From positions 3,844,501-3,908,500 of the forward strand of contig NZ_CP009429.1 of assembly GCF_001314325.1 (NCBI RefSeq): DNA of 64,000 bases, given 5' to 3'. The DNA is from Sphingopyxis macrogoltabida (GTDB taxonomy: Bacteria; Pseudomonadota; Alphaproteobacteria; Sphingomonadales; Sphingomonadaceae). The notes under the pieces are model-generated. The model searched no databases, had not been told where the DNA came from, and worked only from the letters and a program-made list of their open reading frames with translations. Below are positions 50,114-59,778 of this stretch, piece after piece; the first letter of the stretch is position 1, and each line of letters opens with the position of its first letter. A program made the translations under genes and the position numbers.

Positions 50114-50500
50114 ATGGGACATGTCAAAGGCATCGGCGGACTGTTTTTCCGGGCGCGCGATCCCGCCGCGCTCAACGCCTGGTACCGCGAGCGGCTCGGC
50201 GTCGGCGGCGGCTGCAGTGCCGACGAGAGCGTCCCGCCGAACGAATGGGTGTGGAACGTCACCGCCGGCCCGCTCGTCTTTTCGCCCTTCAAGGCGGATA
50301 CCGATTATTTTGCGGCCGACCGCCAATATATGATCAACCTGCGCGTCGATGATCTCGATGCGGTGCTGGCGCCGTTCCGCGCTGCGGGCGATGAGATCAT
50401 CACCAAGCAGGAGTGGGACGACCCATCGGTCGGTCGGTTCGCACGCGTCCACGATCCCGAAGGCAATCCGATCGAATTGTGGGAGCCGCCGAAGGGTTGA
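50114..50500 (+). CDS. VOC (glyoxalase/bleomycin resistance) family protein
   Basis: 128 residues from the ATG at a good distance from GGGAGG. Two beta-alpha-beta-beta-beta modules with GLFFRARDPAALNAWYRE, and the second-module end HDPEGNPIELWEP, which gives the metal Glu. Small dioxygenase or isomerase-like metal enzyme of unknown substrate. Confidence 0.88.
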   Translation: MGHVKGIGGLFFRARDPAALNAWYRERLGVGGGCSADESVPPNEWVWNVTAGPLVFSPFKADTDYFAADRQYMINLRVDDLDAVLAPFRAAGDEIITKQEWDDPSVGRFARVHDPEGNPIELWEPPKG

Positions 50501-50549
50501 GTTTCTTGTCCGGCTGACGCCAGACGCGGCACCGGCCAGGCGAAGAGAA

Positions 50550-52271
50550 TTACCGCCCCTGGCTGCGCCAGCGCTTGACGACGCGTTCGAGAATTTCGGC
50601 TTCGCCGCCGGTCTCGCGCCACAGCTTCGAGAACAGCGGATCGCTCGACGCGGGCCGTTTTTCCTCTTCGAGCGTATCGAGATAGACGCGGATCGGGATC
50701 GACACGCCCTCGCCGCAGACGATGCACTCCCGATTTCTGAGCGCCGGGATCGAATCGATAAAACCGCGCGCGCCCTCGGGCATCGCCGCCTTGACGAAAT
50801 GCTGGTCGCGCTCGTTGTTGAGGCGCATCGAGATGATCGTGCCGCACTGCGACAGCACGCCTTCGGCAAGGTCCGACGGACGCTGGGTGATCAGGCCCAG
50901 CGACACGCCATATTTACGGCCTTCCTTGGCGATCCGTTCGAGGATCTTGCGCACCGCCTGCCCCTGCCCGACGTCCTTCGCCGGGATGTAGCGGTGCGCC
51001 TCTTCGCAGACGAGCAGGATCGGGCGCTGCGGTTCGCCGCGCGACCAGATCGCATAGTCGAAGGTCAGGCGCGACAGGACCGCGACGACGACGCTGGTGA
51101 TGTCGGAAGGCACCCCCGACACGTCGATGATCGAGATCGGCCGGCCGTCGGACGGCAGGCGGAAGATCTTGCCGATGAAACTAGCCATCGTGTCGGCGAC
51201 GAGCATGCCCGAGAACATGAAATTATAGCGCGGGTCGGCGCGCATTTCCTCGATCTTGCCCTTGATCCGCATGAACGGCGCGCTCGACGTCGCCTTGTCG
51301 AGGCGACCCATCTCGTTGCTGAGAATGCTGAGGAGATCGGAGAGCAGATAGGGAATCGGCGAATCGACGGTGATCTTGTTCATCCCCTCGGCGAGCCGGT
51401 TCTTCTGCCGCGCCTGCAACAGGCATTTGGCGAGCACGTCGCAGTCGCCCTGCCGGTCACGGCCCTCGCTGGTGACGAACACTTCGCAATGTTCCTCGAA
51501 ATTCATCAGCCAATAGGGCATCGCGAGATTGTCGACGTCGAACAGCGCGCCGGTGCCCTTGAACGCCGCCGAATATTCGCCGTGCGGGTCGATCATCACG
51601 ATATGACCCTGCGGCGCGAGTTCGCAGATCTTGTGGAGGATCAGCGCGGCGCTCGTCGACTTGCCGGTACCGGTCGAACCGAGGAGCGCGAAATGCTTGC
51701 CGAGCATCGCATCGACATAGAGCGAACCGCGAATATCCTTGGTCGGATAGACGGTCCCGATCTCGACATGCGCGCGTTCGTCGGCGGCATAGATTTGCTT
51801 GAGATCGGCGCTGGTCGCCGCATAGACCTTGCCGCCCGGCACCGGGTAGCGCGTAACACCGCGGCGGAAATTATGGATGCGGCCGGTGATCTTTTCCTCG
51901 TCGCCTTCGCCGAGGAAGTCGATCGACGCGACGATCACGCCCTGCCCTTTTTCGTGGAGCTGCTGGTCGCGGATGCTCGCGACGAGCCAGACGTTGCCGA
52001 CGCGGACCTTGACCTGCGCGCCGACCTGTCCCGCCATCGCGACCGCCATGTCGGTCGACGACGACAATTGGCCGATCGTCTCGGAATCGATCAGGATACG
52101 CGACGCCGAACCCGAAATATCGATCACTTCGCCGATCAGCAGGTCGTCGCGATGATGCGCCGTCACTGGCGCAACGGGCGCAGCAGGAGCGACGGTGCCG
52201 CCGCCGGCGAGCCGGACGTGCTGTGCCGCCGTCATGTCCCCGGCGCCGATCGCGCCGCCCTGGCTGTCCAT
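50550..52271 (-). CDS. HerA-like ATP-binding protein
   Basis: 573 residues. HAS-barrel-like N-terminal domain (about 45-150), then a HerA/DUF87 FtsK-like motor with Walker A GSTGTGKS (198-205), an MIDPHGEYS stretch and Walker B ILLVCEEAH. It resembles the archaeal DNA-end-resection motor HerA. The usual partner nuclease NurA is not adjacent, and neighbours show no defence genes. The ATG at 52271 gives the best ribosome site; one 12 codons upstream is also open. Confidence 0.88.
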   Translation of the reverse strand: MDSQGGAIGAGDMTAAQHVRLAGGGTVAPAAPVAPVTAHHRDDLLIGEVIDISGSASRILIDSETIGQLSSSTDMAVAMAGQVGAQVKVRVGNVWLVASIRDQQLHEKGQGVIVASIDFLGEGDEEKITGRIHNFRRGVTRYPVPGGKVYAATSADLKQIYAADERAHVEIGTVYPTKDIRGSLYVDAMLGKHFALLGSTGTGKSTSAALILHKICELAPQGHIVMIDPHGEYSAAFKGTGALFDVDNLAMPYWLMNFEEHCEVFVTSEGRDRQGDCDVLAKCLLQARQKNRLAEGMNKITVDSPIPYLLSDLLSILSNEMGRLDKATSSAPFMRIKGKIEEMRADPRYNFMFSGMLVADTMASFIGKIFRLPSDGRPISIIDVSGVPSDITSVVVAVLSRLTFDYAIWSRGEPQRPILLVCEEAHRYIPAKDVGQGQAVRKILERIAKEGRKYGVSLGLITQRPSDLAEGVLSQCGTIISMRLNNERDQHFVKAAMPEGARGFIDSIPALRNRECIVCGEGVSIPIRVYLDTLEEEKRPASSDPLFSKLWRETGGEAEILERVVKRWRSQGR

Positions 52272-52364
52272 TCCGTTGCCCCGCCTCAAATTGGTCCCGG
52301 ACAACATATCGCACCAGTTGGTAAATAAAGCGCTTATGATCGCCTGCAGCGCCCCAGGTTCGCC

Positions 52365-53141
52365 CTAACGGCGGCGGAAAATAGCCGACGCACCCCATCC
52401 GAGGACGAGCGACAGCAGCACCGCCGCGAGGCCATAGAGAAAGCCGTGACGCTGTGCCGCGAGCGCGACGAAGCGTTCGAAGCCTGCCTTGCGGATCTGG
52501 ACGTCGCGCGATGCTACCGCGAGCACGCGGCCGCGGCTGATCAGATAGGTTTCGGCGCGATAGGTGCCGACCGGGACGCGCGCCGGCACCGGGATACGCG
52601 CCCGGTAGAGCACGCCTTCGCTGATTTCGACCGCCGCCGGATTTTCATAGAAAAGCCCGAGGCGGCGATAAAGGTCGATCAGCCCGCCCTCGAAACGCTC
52701 GAGCTTCTTCGCCTCCGAAAAGCCGCTCGGCGACATCGACAGGTTGTTGAGCCCCAGTTCGAAGATCGCGGCGGTGCGTTCGTCGACCAGCTTGTCGATC
52801 GGGCGCGACGAGCCGATGGCATAAAAGCCCGGCGAGGTGCGCAGGCGGATGCTGTTGGCGTTGACCCAGATACCCGCGACGCGGCGCTTTTCGCGCAGCA
52901 CGATCGGGCGCACCGGTCCCTTCAACACCACGACGATATCGGCGCGGTCGTCGGGCAGCCGCTGTCCCGGATAGAGGATCGCGCCGAACAGCAACAGTTC
53001 CTCGCCGGTAAAGCTGTACTGGATATCGATGGCGCGGCTCGACACGTCGGGGACCAGCCGCGGATCGCTCCCCTGCGCCGCAGCCGGGGCCGGGAGCAGC
53101 AGCGCCGCGCACGCCAGGGCCAAGGCGCACGCGTTTCTCAT
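52365..53141 (-). CDS. TIGR02186 family membrane protein
   Basis: 258 residues. Signal peptide about 1-23 and one C-terminal membrane helix (about 233-254) followed by Arg residues, so the bulk is periplasmic with the tail in the membrane. The LLLFGAILYPG and ISEGVLYRARIPVP segments fit the family I know as TIGR02186, of unknown function, usually next to a TauE/SafE gene. Its ATG overlaps the stop of the TauE gene (ATGA), so expression is coupled. Confidence 0.85.
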   Translation of the reverse strand: MRNACALALACAALLLPAPAAAQGSDPRLVPDVSSRAIDIQYSFTGEELLLFGAILYPGQRLPDDRADIVVVLKGPVRPIVLREKRRVAGIWVNANSIRLRTSPGFYAIGSSRPIDKLVDERTAAIFELGLNNLSMSPSGFSEAKKLERFEGGLIDLYRRLGLFYENPAAVEISEGVLYRARIPVPARVPVGTYRAETYLISRGRVLAVASRDVQIRKAGFERFVALAAQRHGFLYGLAAVLLSLVLGWGASAIFRRR

Positions 53142-54046
53142 TGCACCGTATAGATTTCTTCGGGGCGGATGAAGAGATCGACCGCCATGCGCAGTGCGAC
53201 GAGCAACACGATCGCCGCGAGCGCCATGCGCAGATATTCGGGCTTCACCTTCTGCGCGAAGCGTGCGCCGAACTGCGCGCCGGTGACGCTGCCGAGCAGC
53301 AGCAGCCCCGCCAGCACGATGTCGACCGCGCCGGTCGTCATCGCATGGACCATCGTCGTCGCGATCGTCACGAACAATATCTGGAACAGCGAGGTGCCGA
53401 CGACGACCTGCGTCCCCATGCCGAGCAGGTAGAGCATCGCCGGGACCATGATGAAACCGCCGCCGACGCCGAGCAGCATGGTCAGGATGCCGACCGCCAT
53501 GCCGAGCAGCAGCGGCGCGAGCGGCGAGATGTAGAGGCCCGAGCGATAGAAACGCCAGCGCAGCGGCAGGTTCGCGACCATCGGGTGGTGGCGCCGCTTG
53601 CGCGCCGGGGCCGGAAGCCCCGCCTGCGCCGCGCGGTACGAACCCCATGCCTCGCGCCCCATGAAACTGCCGACGGTACCGAGCAGCGCGACGTACAGGA
53701 TGTTGATCGTCGTATCGATTTGGCCCCAGGCGGTAAGCAATTCGAACAGCCCGGCGCCGATCAGCGAGCCGAGGAGGCCGCCCGCCACGAGCACCGCGCC
53801 CATGCGCAGGTCGACGCCGTCGCGCTCGAGATGCGCCATCACGCCCGACACGCTGGCGCCCGTCACCTGCGTCGCTGCGGATGCCGCCGCGACCGTCGGG
53901 GGGATGCCGTAGAAGATCAGCAGCGGTGTGGTCAGGAAGCCGCCGCCGACCCCGAACATGCCCGACAGGAACCCCACGCCGCCGCCGAGCAGGATGATGA
54001 CCAACGCATTGACCGACAGATTGGCGACGGGAAGGTAAAGGTCCAT
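53138..54046 (-). CDS. TauE/SafE family sulfite/anion exporter
   Basis: 302 residues with eight predicted membrane helices in two halves, each opening with a GVGGGF motif (LSGMFGVGGGFLTTP and LLGVGGGFIMVPA). The family exports sulfite, sulfoacetate or related anions. Coupled to the TIGR02186 gene downstream. The middle loop is Arg/His-rich and cytoplasmic. Confidence 0.92.
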   Translation of the reverse strand: MDLYLPVANLSVNALVIILLGGGVGFLSGMFGVGGGFLTTPLLIFYGIPPTVAAASAATQVTGASVSGVMAHLERDGVDLRMGAVLVAGGLLGSLIGAGLFELLTAWGQIDTTINILYVALLGTVGSFMGREAWGSYRAAQAGLPAPARKRRHHPMVANLPLRWRFYRSGLYISPLAPLLLGMAVGILTMLLGVGGGFIMVPAMLYLLGMGTQVVVGTSLFQILFVTIATTMVHAMTTGAVDIVLAGLLLLGSVTGAQFGARFAQKVKPEYLRMALAAIVLLVALRMAVDLFIRPEEIYTVQ

Positions 54047-54152
54047 GGGCCCCGAGATAGTTTCACGGCGCTGAAACCGCGCCGGTTCCGGCGATCCTAG
54101 ACCATTTTTCGGGGGCGGGGAATCCGCACCATCGCCTAAATTTTCCGCAAGT

Positions 54153-55322
54153 TCAGAAGTCGGCGGCGAGGGTCAGCGCGAGGCCGCTTTCGGGCGCCGC
54201 ATCGCCGGCGACACGTTGCCGCCAGTCGAGCGCGATCCGGCTGCCCTCGCCCACCTTTGGGAGGCGCAAGGTCAGCCGCGGACCGACATCGACGCGTGCC
54301 GCGCCGGGCTGGGCCGCCCCCGCCGCGAGCGCGCCGAGCCGCAGCGGCGCATCCTCGTCGGGCCCCAGTCGCCGGTCGACCACCACCGCGCCGTCGACGA
54401 AGCCGTCGCGGCGACGCACGCCGACGAGCCCCGCCTGCCCATAGGCGTCGAGGCGGAAACCGCCGGGCAGCGCCGCTCCGCTCACCCCGCCGCTGACCAT
54501 CGCGGCCAGCGCCGTGCGGCCCTCCGGGCCGACGGCCAGCCGCTGTTCGATCGCGATGTCGACGGGCCAGCGCGCAACCGGCGCAAAAGCAAAACCCAGC
54601 GCGATTTCGCGCTGCCGCGGGCGCTCGACGGCCATCGTCGCGCGCGCATAAGCACGGGAGCGGCCGGTTTCGTCGAGGCCATGGGCAATCCGCAGCCCAG
54701 CTTGGCTCCCGCCTAGCTGACCTGGCCCGGCGATCCCGCCGGGCGCGTCGCCGCTCCCCTGACGCAAATAGAGCCAGCCGCCGAGCGACCATCCGGCCAG
54801 TTGCCGCTGCATCCAGAAGGGCTTCGCTCGTCCCGGTTCGGCGCGCGCCGCGTCGGGCGCCGGCCACCACGCGCCGCCGCCGGCCGGCAGCGCCGTTCGC
54901 ATATTCCCTCCCAACGGAGCAGGTAGAAGCCTCGCCATAAGTGCAAGGCGAAGGCTGTGGCGGTCAGCGCCGAGATGATCTGTTAGGCCGGCCTTTTCCT
55001 CCACCACCGTGAGCGGCAACGGATCGTCACCGGGACGCGCAGCTCGGAGGAACGGCGGCGAGGCAAGCGGCCTGGTCCACGATGACACAACCGGCCGCAT
55101 CGCAAGATCGCCTGTCTGGCCTAGGCCAATTGGCGGCAGCGTGGCTGCGGCAAAGGGCGACGGCGCCGCCCACGGTGGAGTAACCGCCGGGGGCACCGGC
55201 ACCGCTGGATTCCACAGCGCCCCGACGCGAACCGCCACCCACGCGCCGAGAAACAGCACCAGGAAACGCAACGCGGGCGCATCGCGCAGCGGCCGCAGCC
55301 CCGATCGGCGCGCGGCCGTCAC
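54153..55322 (-). CDS. Predicted outer-membrane barrel, NfrA C-terminal-like
   Basis: 389 residues from a GTG that overlaps the stop of the glycosyltransferase upstream (GTGA); the longer frame is a shadow of that gene. It has an uncleaved signal or membrane segment (about 17-36), a Pro-rich linker, and from about 150 alternating beta-strand sequence ending in a terminal Phe (LALTLAADF), as in outer-membrane barrels. It recalls the C-terminal domain of the N4 receptor NfrA, without the TPR superhelix (E. coli NfrA is about 990 residues). The assignment is inference. Confidence 0.65.
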   Translation of the reverse strand: MTAARRSGLRPLRDAPALRFLVLFLGAWVAVRVGALWNPAVPVPPAVTPPWAAPSPFAAATLPPIGLGQTGDLAMRPVVSSWTRPLASPPFLRAARPGDDPLPLTVVEEKAGLTDHLGADRHSLRLALMARLLPAPLGGNMRTALPAGGGAWWPAPDAARAEPGRAKPFWMQRQLAGWSLGGWLYLRQGSGDAPGGIAGPGQLGGSQAGLRIAHGLDETGRSRAYARATMAVERPRQREIALGFAFAPVARWPVDIAIEQRLAVGPEGRTALAAMVSGGVSGAALPGGFRLDAYGQAGLVGVRRRDGFVDGAVVVDRRLGPDEDAPLRLGALAAGAAQPGAARVDVGPRLTLRLPKVGEGSRIALDWRQRVAGDAAPESGLALTLAADF

Positions 55323-56725
55323 CGCACGGTCACCGGCGCGGCCTCGCATCCCGCTTCGCGATGCTCGGTCTTTTCCCACACGACCTGTCCCGAGCGAAGA
55401 ATCCGCCAATAGGCGACGATGGCCCGGCGCGCCGCGAGGATCGCGATGATGTTGGCGACCAGCGCACGCGGAAAAGAAAAGACGCCCTGCCGCCAGCCAT
55501 AGCATCGCGCCGTGAAATAGCCACGCATGCCGAGCCGCCACATCAGCAGCATCGCATTGAGCCCGAGGAGCAGGTCCATCGCCGCATCGGAGGTTACGGG
55601 ACGCCAGCCGAGCAGGACTTCGCCGGTGAAGCCGACCGTGACGAGCACGAAGGCGGCATAGGCGGCGAGCAGGATGGTCGCGGTGAGCGGCGCGCGCCGG
55701 TCGCGCCACAGCATCCAGCGGATCAACCATGTCCGGCTCGCCGGCTCGTCCGGCGCAGCGGACCTGAGCCACCCGAGATGCTCCCAGCCGGCGAGCGCGA
55801 TCCCGGTGATCCAGCGCGACTTCTGCTTCACCGATTTTTCCCATTCGTCGGGGAATTCGCCCTGCGACACGATCCGCCCGCCGCAGGTGCCGGGTGCATC
55901 GACGAAACGCGCGGCAAGACCATAGCCCGCGATCAGCATGCCGACCTCATAATCCTCGGTCAGGCTATCGGCGCGAAAGGGTTCGCCGCCGCGGTCGAGC
56001 GCCAAGAGACCCAGCGCATTGCGCGTGAGAGCGCAGCCCACCCCCGCCGACGGGATCGGCAGGCCGAGCCGTGAACGCAGCACCAACTCCTTGCCATGCG
56101 CTTCGGCAAATTCGTCGCCATAATGGCCGGCGACCCATTGCGGGCCGCGGCCGACGATCGGCACCACCGGAATCTGCACCATCGCATAAGCGCCGAGATG
56201 GCGGCGATAGAGGTCGAGTTCCTCCGGATGGACATGATCCTCGGCATCGTGGAGCGCGATCGCGGCAAAGCGCCGCCCTTCCGCGCGCTCGTCTTCGCCG
56301 AGCGCCGCCCACATCCGGTTGAGATTGTCGCCCTTGGTGGTCGGCCCGTCCCCGCCGCCGATCACCAGACGCAACCGGGGATCGCGGGCGATCAGCGGCG
56401 ATACCGCAAAAAGCGTTGCCGCATCGTTGGGATAGCAGCCGACGTAGAGCCTGAAATCCTCGCCGTCCCATGCCGCGAGCGTCCGCCGGAGGGTAGCGGC
56501 GAGCACGGCGTCTTCCTTCCACGCCGGCAGGAATATCGCGATGGTCCCGTCGAGCCGCGACGGCACGGAGCGAGGGACCGGTGCCGCGCGCCGGCTCGCG
56601 ATCCACAGCGCATCGAAAAGCAGGTCGTCGAGCCCGATCAGCAGGATGCCGACCGATGCGAACAGCATCAGTTCATGCCCGGCGGCATGCACCAGCCACT
56701 CCAGTCCTGCGGTCGACAGCTCCAC
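55319..56725 (-). CDS. GT2 glycosyltransferase, NfrB-like
   Basis: 468 residues. N-terminal membrane helix (about 15-36), GT-A domain with the DAED metal motif (160-163), TEDYE (256-260) and QKSRW (301-305), the QxxRW hallmark of processive GT2 enzymes. Three or so helices follow (about 340-435). It resembles E. coli NfrB, which builds the NGR exopolysaccharide used as N4 receptor, but lacks the C-terminal c-di-GMP-binding region (E. coli NfrB is about 745). Coupled to the barrel gene by a four-base overlap. Confidence 0.85.
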   Translation of the reverse strand: MELSTAGLEWLVHAAGHELMLFASVGILLIGLDDLLFDALWIASRRAAPVPRSVPSRLDGTIAIFLPAWKEDAVLAATLRRTLAAWDGEDFRLYVGCYPNDAATLFAVSPLIARDPRLRLVIGGGDGPTTKGDNLNRMWAALGEDERAEGRRFAAIALHDAEDHVHPEELDLYRRHLGAYAMVQIPVVPIVGRGPQWVAGHYGDEFAEAHGKELVLRSRLGLPIPSAGVGCALTRNALGLLALDRGGEPFRADSLTEDYEVGMLIAGYGLAARFVDAPGTCGGRIVSQGEFPDEWEKSVKQKSRWITGIALAGWEHLGWLRSAAPDEPASRTWLIRWMLWRDRRAPLTATILLAAYAAFVLVTVGFTGEVLLGWRPVTSDAAMDLLLGLNAMLLMWRLGMRGYFTARCYGWRQGVFSFPRALVANIIAILAARRAIVAYWRILRSGQVVWEKTEHREAGCEAAPVTVR

Positions 56726-56874
56726 CCTGCTGGCCCCACCCCCAATCGACGGCGCCTCGCCATCGACCCGTCTTGGGTAATGGCGCGAGGTTTTTTGTAA
56801 AGGGTGACGCTGGCGGGTCCCCGCGCTAGGAGAATTTGCGATACCCCTGTCCCGAAAGGCCCTCCACGCCCGTT

Positions 56875-58161
56875 ATGCCCAGCAAATCCGCCCCCCGCTC
56901 CGCCTTGCGCGATTTTCTCGAAAGCGAGAGCGCCGGCGGCATGTTGCTGATTTTTGCAGCCATATTGGCGATGATTGTCGCCAACTCGGCTTTCGGCGAA
57001 ACCTATCTCCATTTCATCCATGCCGAGACGGGGCCGGTGCTCACCGACAAGCTTGGCCCGATGACCGTCCATCTCTGGATCAACGACGGGTTGATGGCGG
57101 TTTTCTTCCTGCTCGTCGGGCTGGAGATCAAGCGCGAGTTCGTCGACGGGCGGCTGGCGAGCTGGGACCGACGGCGCCTTCCCTTCATCGCCGCTGCCGC
57201 AGGGATGGCGGTGCCCGCCGCGCTCTATATGCTCTTCGCAGGCGGAACGCCGGGGCTCGCGCAAGGCTGGGCGATTCCTGCCGCCACCGATATCGCCTTT
57301 GCCATCGGCGTGCTGGCGTTGCTCGGCAAGCGCGCGCCGACGTCGCTGAAGCTGTTCCTCGTCACCGTCGCCATCGTCGACGACATGGGCGCGGTCGCGA
57401 TCATCGCGCTGTTCTACACCGCCAAGATCAATGTCGCGGCGCTTGCCGCGGCGGCCGCGATCGTCGGCGCGATGTTCGCCTGCAATCGCCTCGGCGTTCG
57501 CAGCCTGATCGTCTATCTGCTGATGTTCGTCCTGCTCTGGTACGCGATGCTCCTGTCGGGCGTGCACGCGACGATCGCCGGTGTGCTCGCGGCGATGACC
57601 ATTCCTTTCGATCGAACGCCGGGCGCCCCCGACAGTGCGACCTCGCCGCTCCACCGGCTCGAACATGGGCTGCATCCATGGGTGGCCTTCGCGATCGTGC
57701 CGCTGTTCGGCTTTGCCAATGCCGGGGTCGACATGAGCGGGCTGACCGCCGATCAGATCTTCGCGCCGCTCCCCCTCGGCATTGCCGCGGGGCTGTTCCT
57801 CGGCAAGCAGATCGGTATTTTCGGCAGCGTCTGGCTGTCGGTCAAATTCGGCATCGCGGGCAAATTGCGCGGTGCGACCTGGCCGCAAATCTATGGCGTT
57901 TCGCTGCTCTGCGGCATCGGTTTCACGATGAGCCTGTTCATCGGCGGGCTCGCCTTCCCGGGCGACGCGACGCTGATCGAGGAAGCCAAGATCGGCATAT
58001 TGATGGGATCGCTGGTCGCAGCGCTGGCCGGTTTCGCGGTGCTGCGCTTCACCCCGCTCCATCCCGAGCATGACCGGATCGAAACCGAGTCCGACGTCGA
58101 AATCGCGAGCGACGGCGACGTTAACGACACATGCGAACCCGAAGGGAGAATGAACGCATGA
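56875..58161 (+). CDS. nhaA: Na+/H+ antiporter NhaA
   Basis: 428 residues with about 12 membrane helices. ALRDFLESESAGG entry, the ATDIAFAIGVL segment and the VAIVDDMGAV pair of Asp residues that carry Na+ and H+. It exchanges Na+ for H+ and keeps pH and sodium homeostasis. The ATG at 56875 is the family start; a TTG at 56836 with AGGAG close by is an alternative. The tail is longer and more acidic than in E. coli. Four-base overlap with the next gene. Confidence 0.95.
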   Translation: MPSKSAPRSALRDFLESESAGGMLLIFAAILAMIVANSAFGETYLHFIHAETGPVLTDKLGPMTVHLWINDGLMAVFFLLVGLEIKREFVDGRLASWDRRRLPFIAAAAGMAVPAALYMLFAGGTPGLAQGWAIPAATDIAFAIGVLALLGKRAPTSLKLFLVTVAIVDDMGAVAIIALFYTAKINVAALAAAAAIVGAMFACNRLGVRSLIVYLLMFVLLWYAMLLSGVHATIAGVLAAMTIPFDRTPGAPDSATSPLHRLEHGLHPWVAFAIVPLFGFANAGVDMSGLTADQIFAPLPLGIAAGLFLGKQIGIFGSVWLSVKFGIAGKLRGATWPQIYGVSLLCGIGFTMSLFIGGLAFPGDATLIEEAKIGILMGSLVAALAGFAVLRFTPLHPEHDRIETESDVEIASDGDVNDTCEPEGRMNA

Positions 58162-59765
58162 CATCCCGCTGGCGAAAGGCGATGGCGCTGTCGTTGACCG
58201 CCGCCGTCGCTCTCTCGGGCTGCTATTCGCTCGACCCCGAGATGAAGCGCACGGTCGCGCAGCGCAAGGCGCAGCAGCGCGCGGCGCAGGGTAGCACGCA
58301 ACCGGCCCCGCCCGCCGCAACGCCGGCTGCGCCGTCCGGCGAAGCGCCCGCGCCCGCGCTGAGCACCCGGGCGGCGAAGGACATTCCGACAATCGACGTC
58401 CGGCGGCTCGAAGTCGTTTCGGGCGCCAGCCAGCTACCGGCGCCCGACCCCGCATCCGCGCTTCCTGCGCTGGCCGACCGCGCCGACTGGCCCGCCCCGG
58501 CAAGCCCCGCCGATCCCGCCGCCGCCATGTTCGCGACGCAGACGATCGACGCCGTCGCGACCGCCTATGTGCTGCTCAGCCTCGAGATCGGCACGCATGA
58601 AAAGGGCTATATCGACGCCTATTACGGCCCGCCGAGCCTGCTCGACGCGGCGATCGCCTCGCCACGCGACAAGGCGGCATTGCTCGCGACGGCGCGGCAG
58701 CTGATGGCAAAGCTCGACGGCATCGCCCCCGACCTGTCGGACCCGATCGAGAAACGGCGCAGCGCCTTCCTGCGCGCCCAGCTTCGCGCCGCCGAAACGC
58801 GGCTGATGATGATGGACGGCACGCGCTTTCCCTTTGCCGAAGAGGCCGAGCGGCTGTTCGGGGTGCGCCCCGACCTCAAGCCGCTGGCGAGTTACGACGC
58901 GCAGCTCGCGGCGATCGACGCGCTGGTGCCGGGCCCCGGCGACCTCGCGACCCGCGTCGAGGCCTATCTCGACCGCTTCACTATCCCCAAGGAGCGGTTG
59001 CAGAAGGTGTTCGACGCCGCGATCGCCCGCTGCCGCGGCCGCACCGCCACGCATGTCGCGATGCCCGAGGGCGAGAGCTTCGATCTGCAGTTTGTTACCG
59101 GCAAGAGCTGGAGCGGCTATAATTATTACCAGGGCGGCTACCACAGTATTATCCAGGTCAACACCGACCTGCCGATCCGCCTGTCGCGCGCGCTCGACCT
59201 CGGCTGCCACGAAGGCTATCCAGGCCATCATCTGCTCAACATGAAGATCGAGGAGCAATTGGTGAAGGGCCGCGGCTGGGCCGAGTATAGCGTCTATCCG
59301 CTCTATAGCCCGCAAAGCCTGATCGCCGAAGGCACCGCCAATTACGGTATCGACCTTGCCTTCCCCGACCGCACCCGCCCCGACACCGAACGCGACGTGC
59401 TGATGCCGCTGGCCGAGATCGCGCCGCCGAGCGACGACCGTTACTGGCAGCTTCTCGATGCGATGAAGCTGTTGCAGGGGGCGCGGCTGACCATCGCACA
59501 GCAATATCTCGACGGCCAGATCGACCGGCCGACCGCGCTCGCGCTGACGCAGAAATATCTGCTTTTCTCGCCCCAGCGCGCCGAACAGTCGGTCACCTTC
59601 ACCGACCAGTATCGCAGCTATGTGATCAACTATGGCATCGGCGAGGAGATGGTGCGCGCCTTCATCGAGCGCGGTAATCCCGACCGCGACGAGATCTGGC
59701 GGCGCATGGCGCTGATCCTCGGCGAACCGACGCTGCCGGCGGACCTCCTCGCGCCGCCGGAGTGA
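58158..59765 (+). CDS. DUF885 family lipoprotein
   Basis: 535 residues. Lipoprotein signal with acceptor Cys22 (LSGC), a Pro/Ala-rich linker (about 35-115), then DUF885 with HEGYPGHHLLN. It is a distant paralogue of the protein at 42228-44039, which is exported but not a lipoprotein. Overlaps nhaA by ATGA. Predicted membrane-tethered periplasmic metallopeptidase-like protein, function unproven. Confidence 0.85.
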   Translation: MTSRWRKAMALSLTAAVALSGCYSLDPEMKRTVAQRKAQQRAAQGSTQPAPPAATPAAPSGEAPAPALSTRAAKDIPTIDVRRLEVVSGASQLPAPDPASALPALADRADWPAPASPADPAAAMFATQTIDAVATAYVLLSLEIGTHEKGYIDAYYGPPSLLDAAIASPRDKAALLATARQLMAKLDGIAPDLSDPIEKRRSAFLRAQLRAAETRLMMMDGTRFPFAEEAERLFGVRPDLKPLASYDAQLAAIDALVPGPGDLATRVEAYLDRFTIPKERLQKVFDAAIARCRGRTATHVAMPEGESFDLQFVTGKSWSGYNYYQGGYHSIIQVNTDLPIRLSRALDLGCHEGYPGHHLLNMKIEEQLVKGRGWAEYSVYPLYSPQSLIAEGTANYGIDLAFPDRTRPDTERDVLMPLAEIAPPSDDRYWQLLDAMKLLQGARLTIAQQYLDGQIDRPTALALTQKYLLFSPQRAEQSVTFTDQYRSYVINYGIGEEMVRAFIERGNPDRDEIWRRMALILGEPTLPADLLAPPE

Positions 59766-59773
59766 CGGCGGCG
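59752..59773. terminator. Stop-in-loop hairpin between convergent DUF885 and amidohydrolase genes
   Basis: Perfect 8-bp stem CGCCGCCG / CGGCGGCG with loop GAGTGA that contains the DUF885 stop TGA. The opposite gene stops 6 bases further on. No T-run. Likely bidirectional end structure. Confidence 0.5.
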
Positions 59774-59778
59774 GGCGG

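Noticed and set aside
50550..52271. HerA-based phage defence system
   Set aside because: No SIR2, DUF4297, NurA or other effector is adjacent; neighbours are a VOC protein and a TIGR02186/TauE pair.
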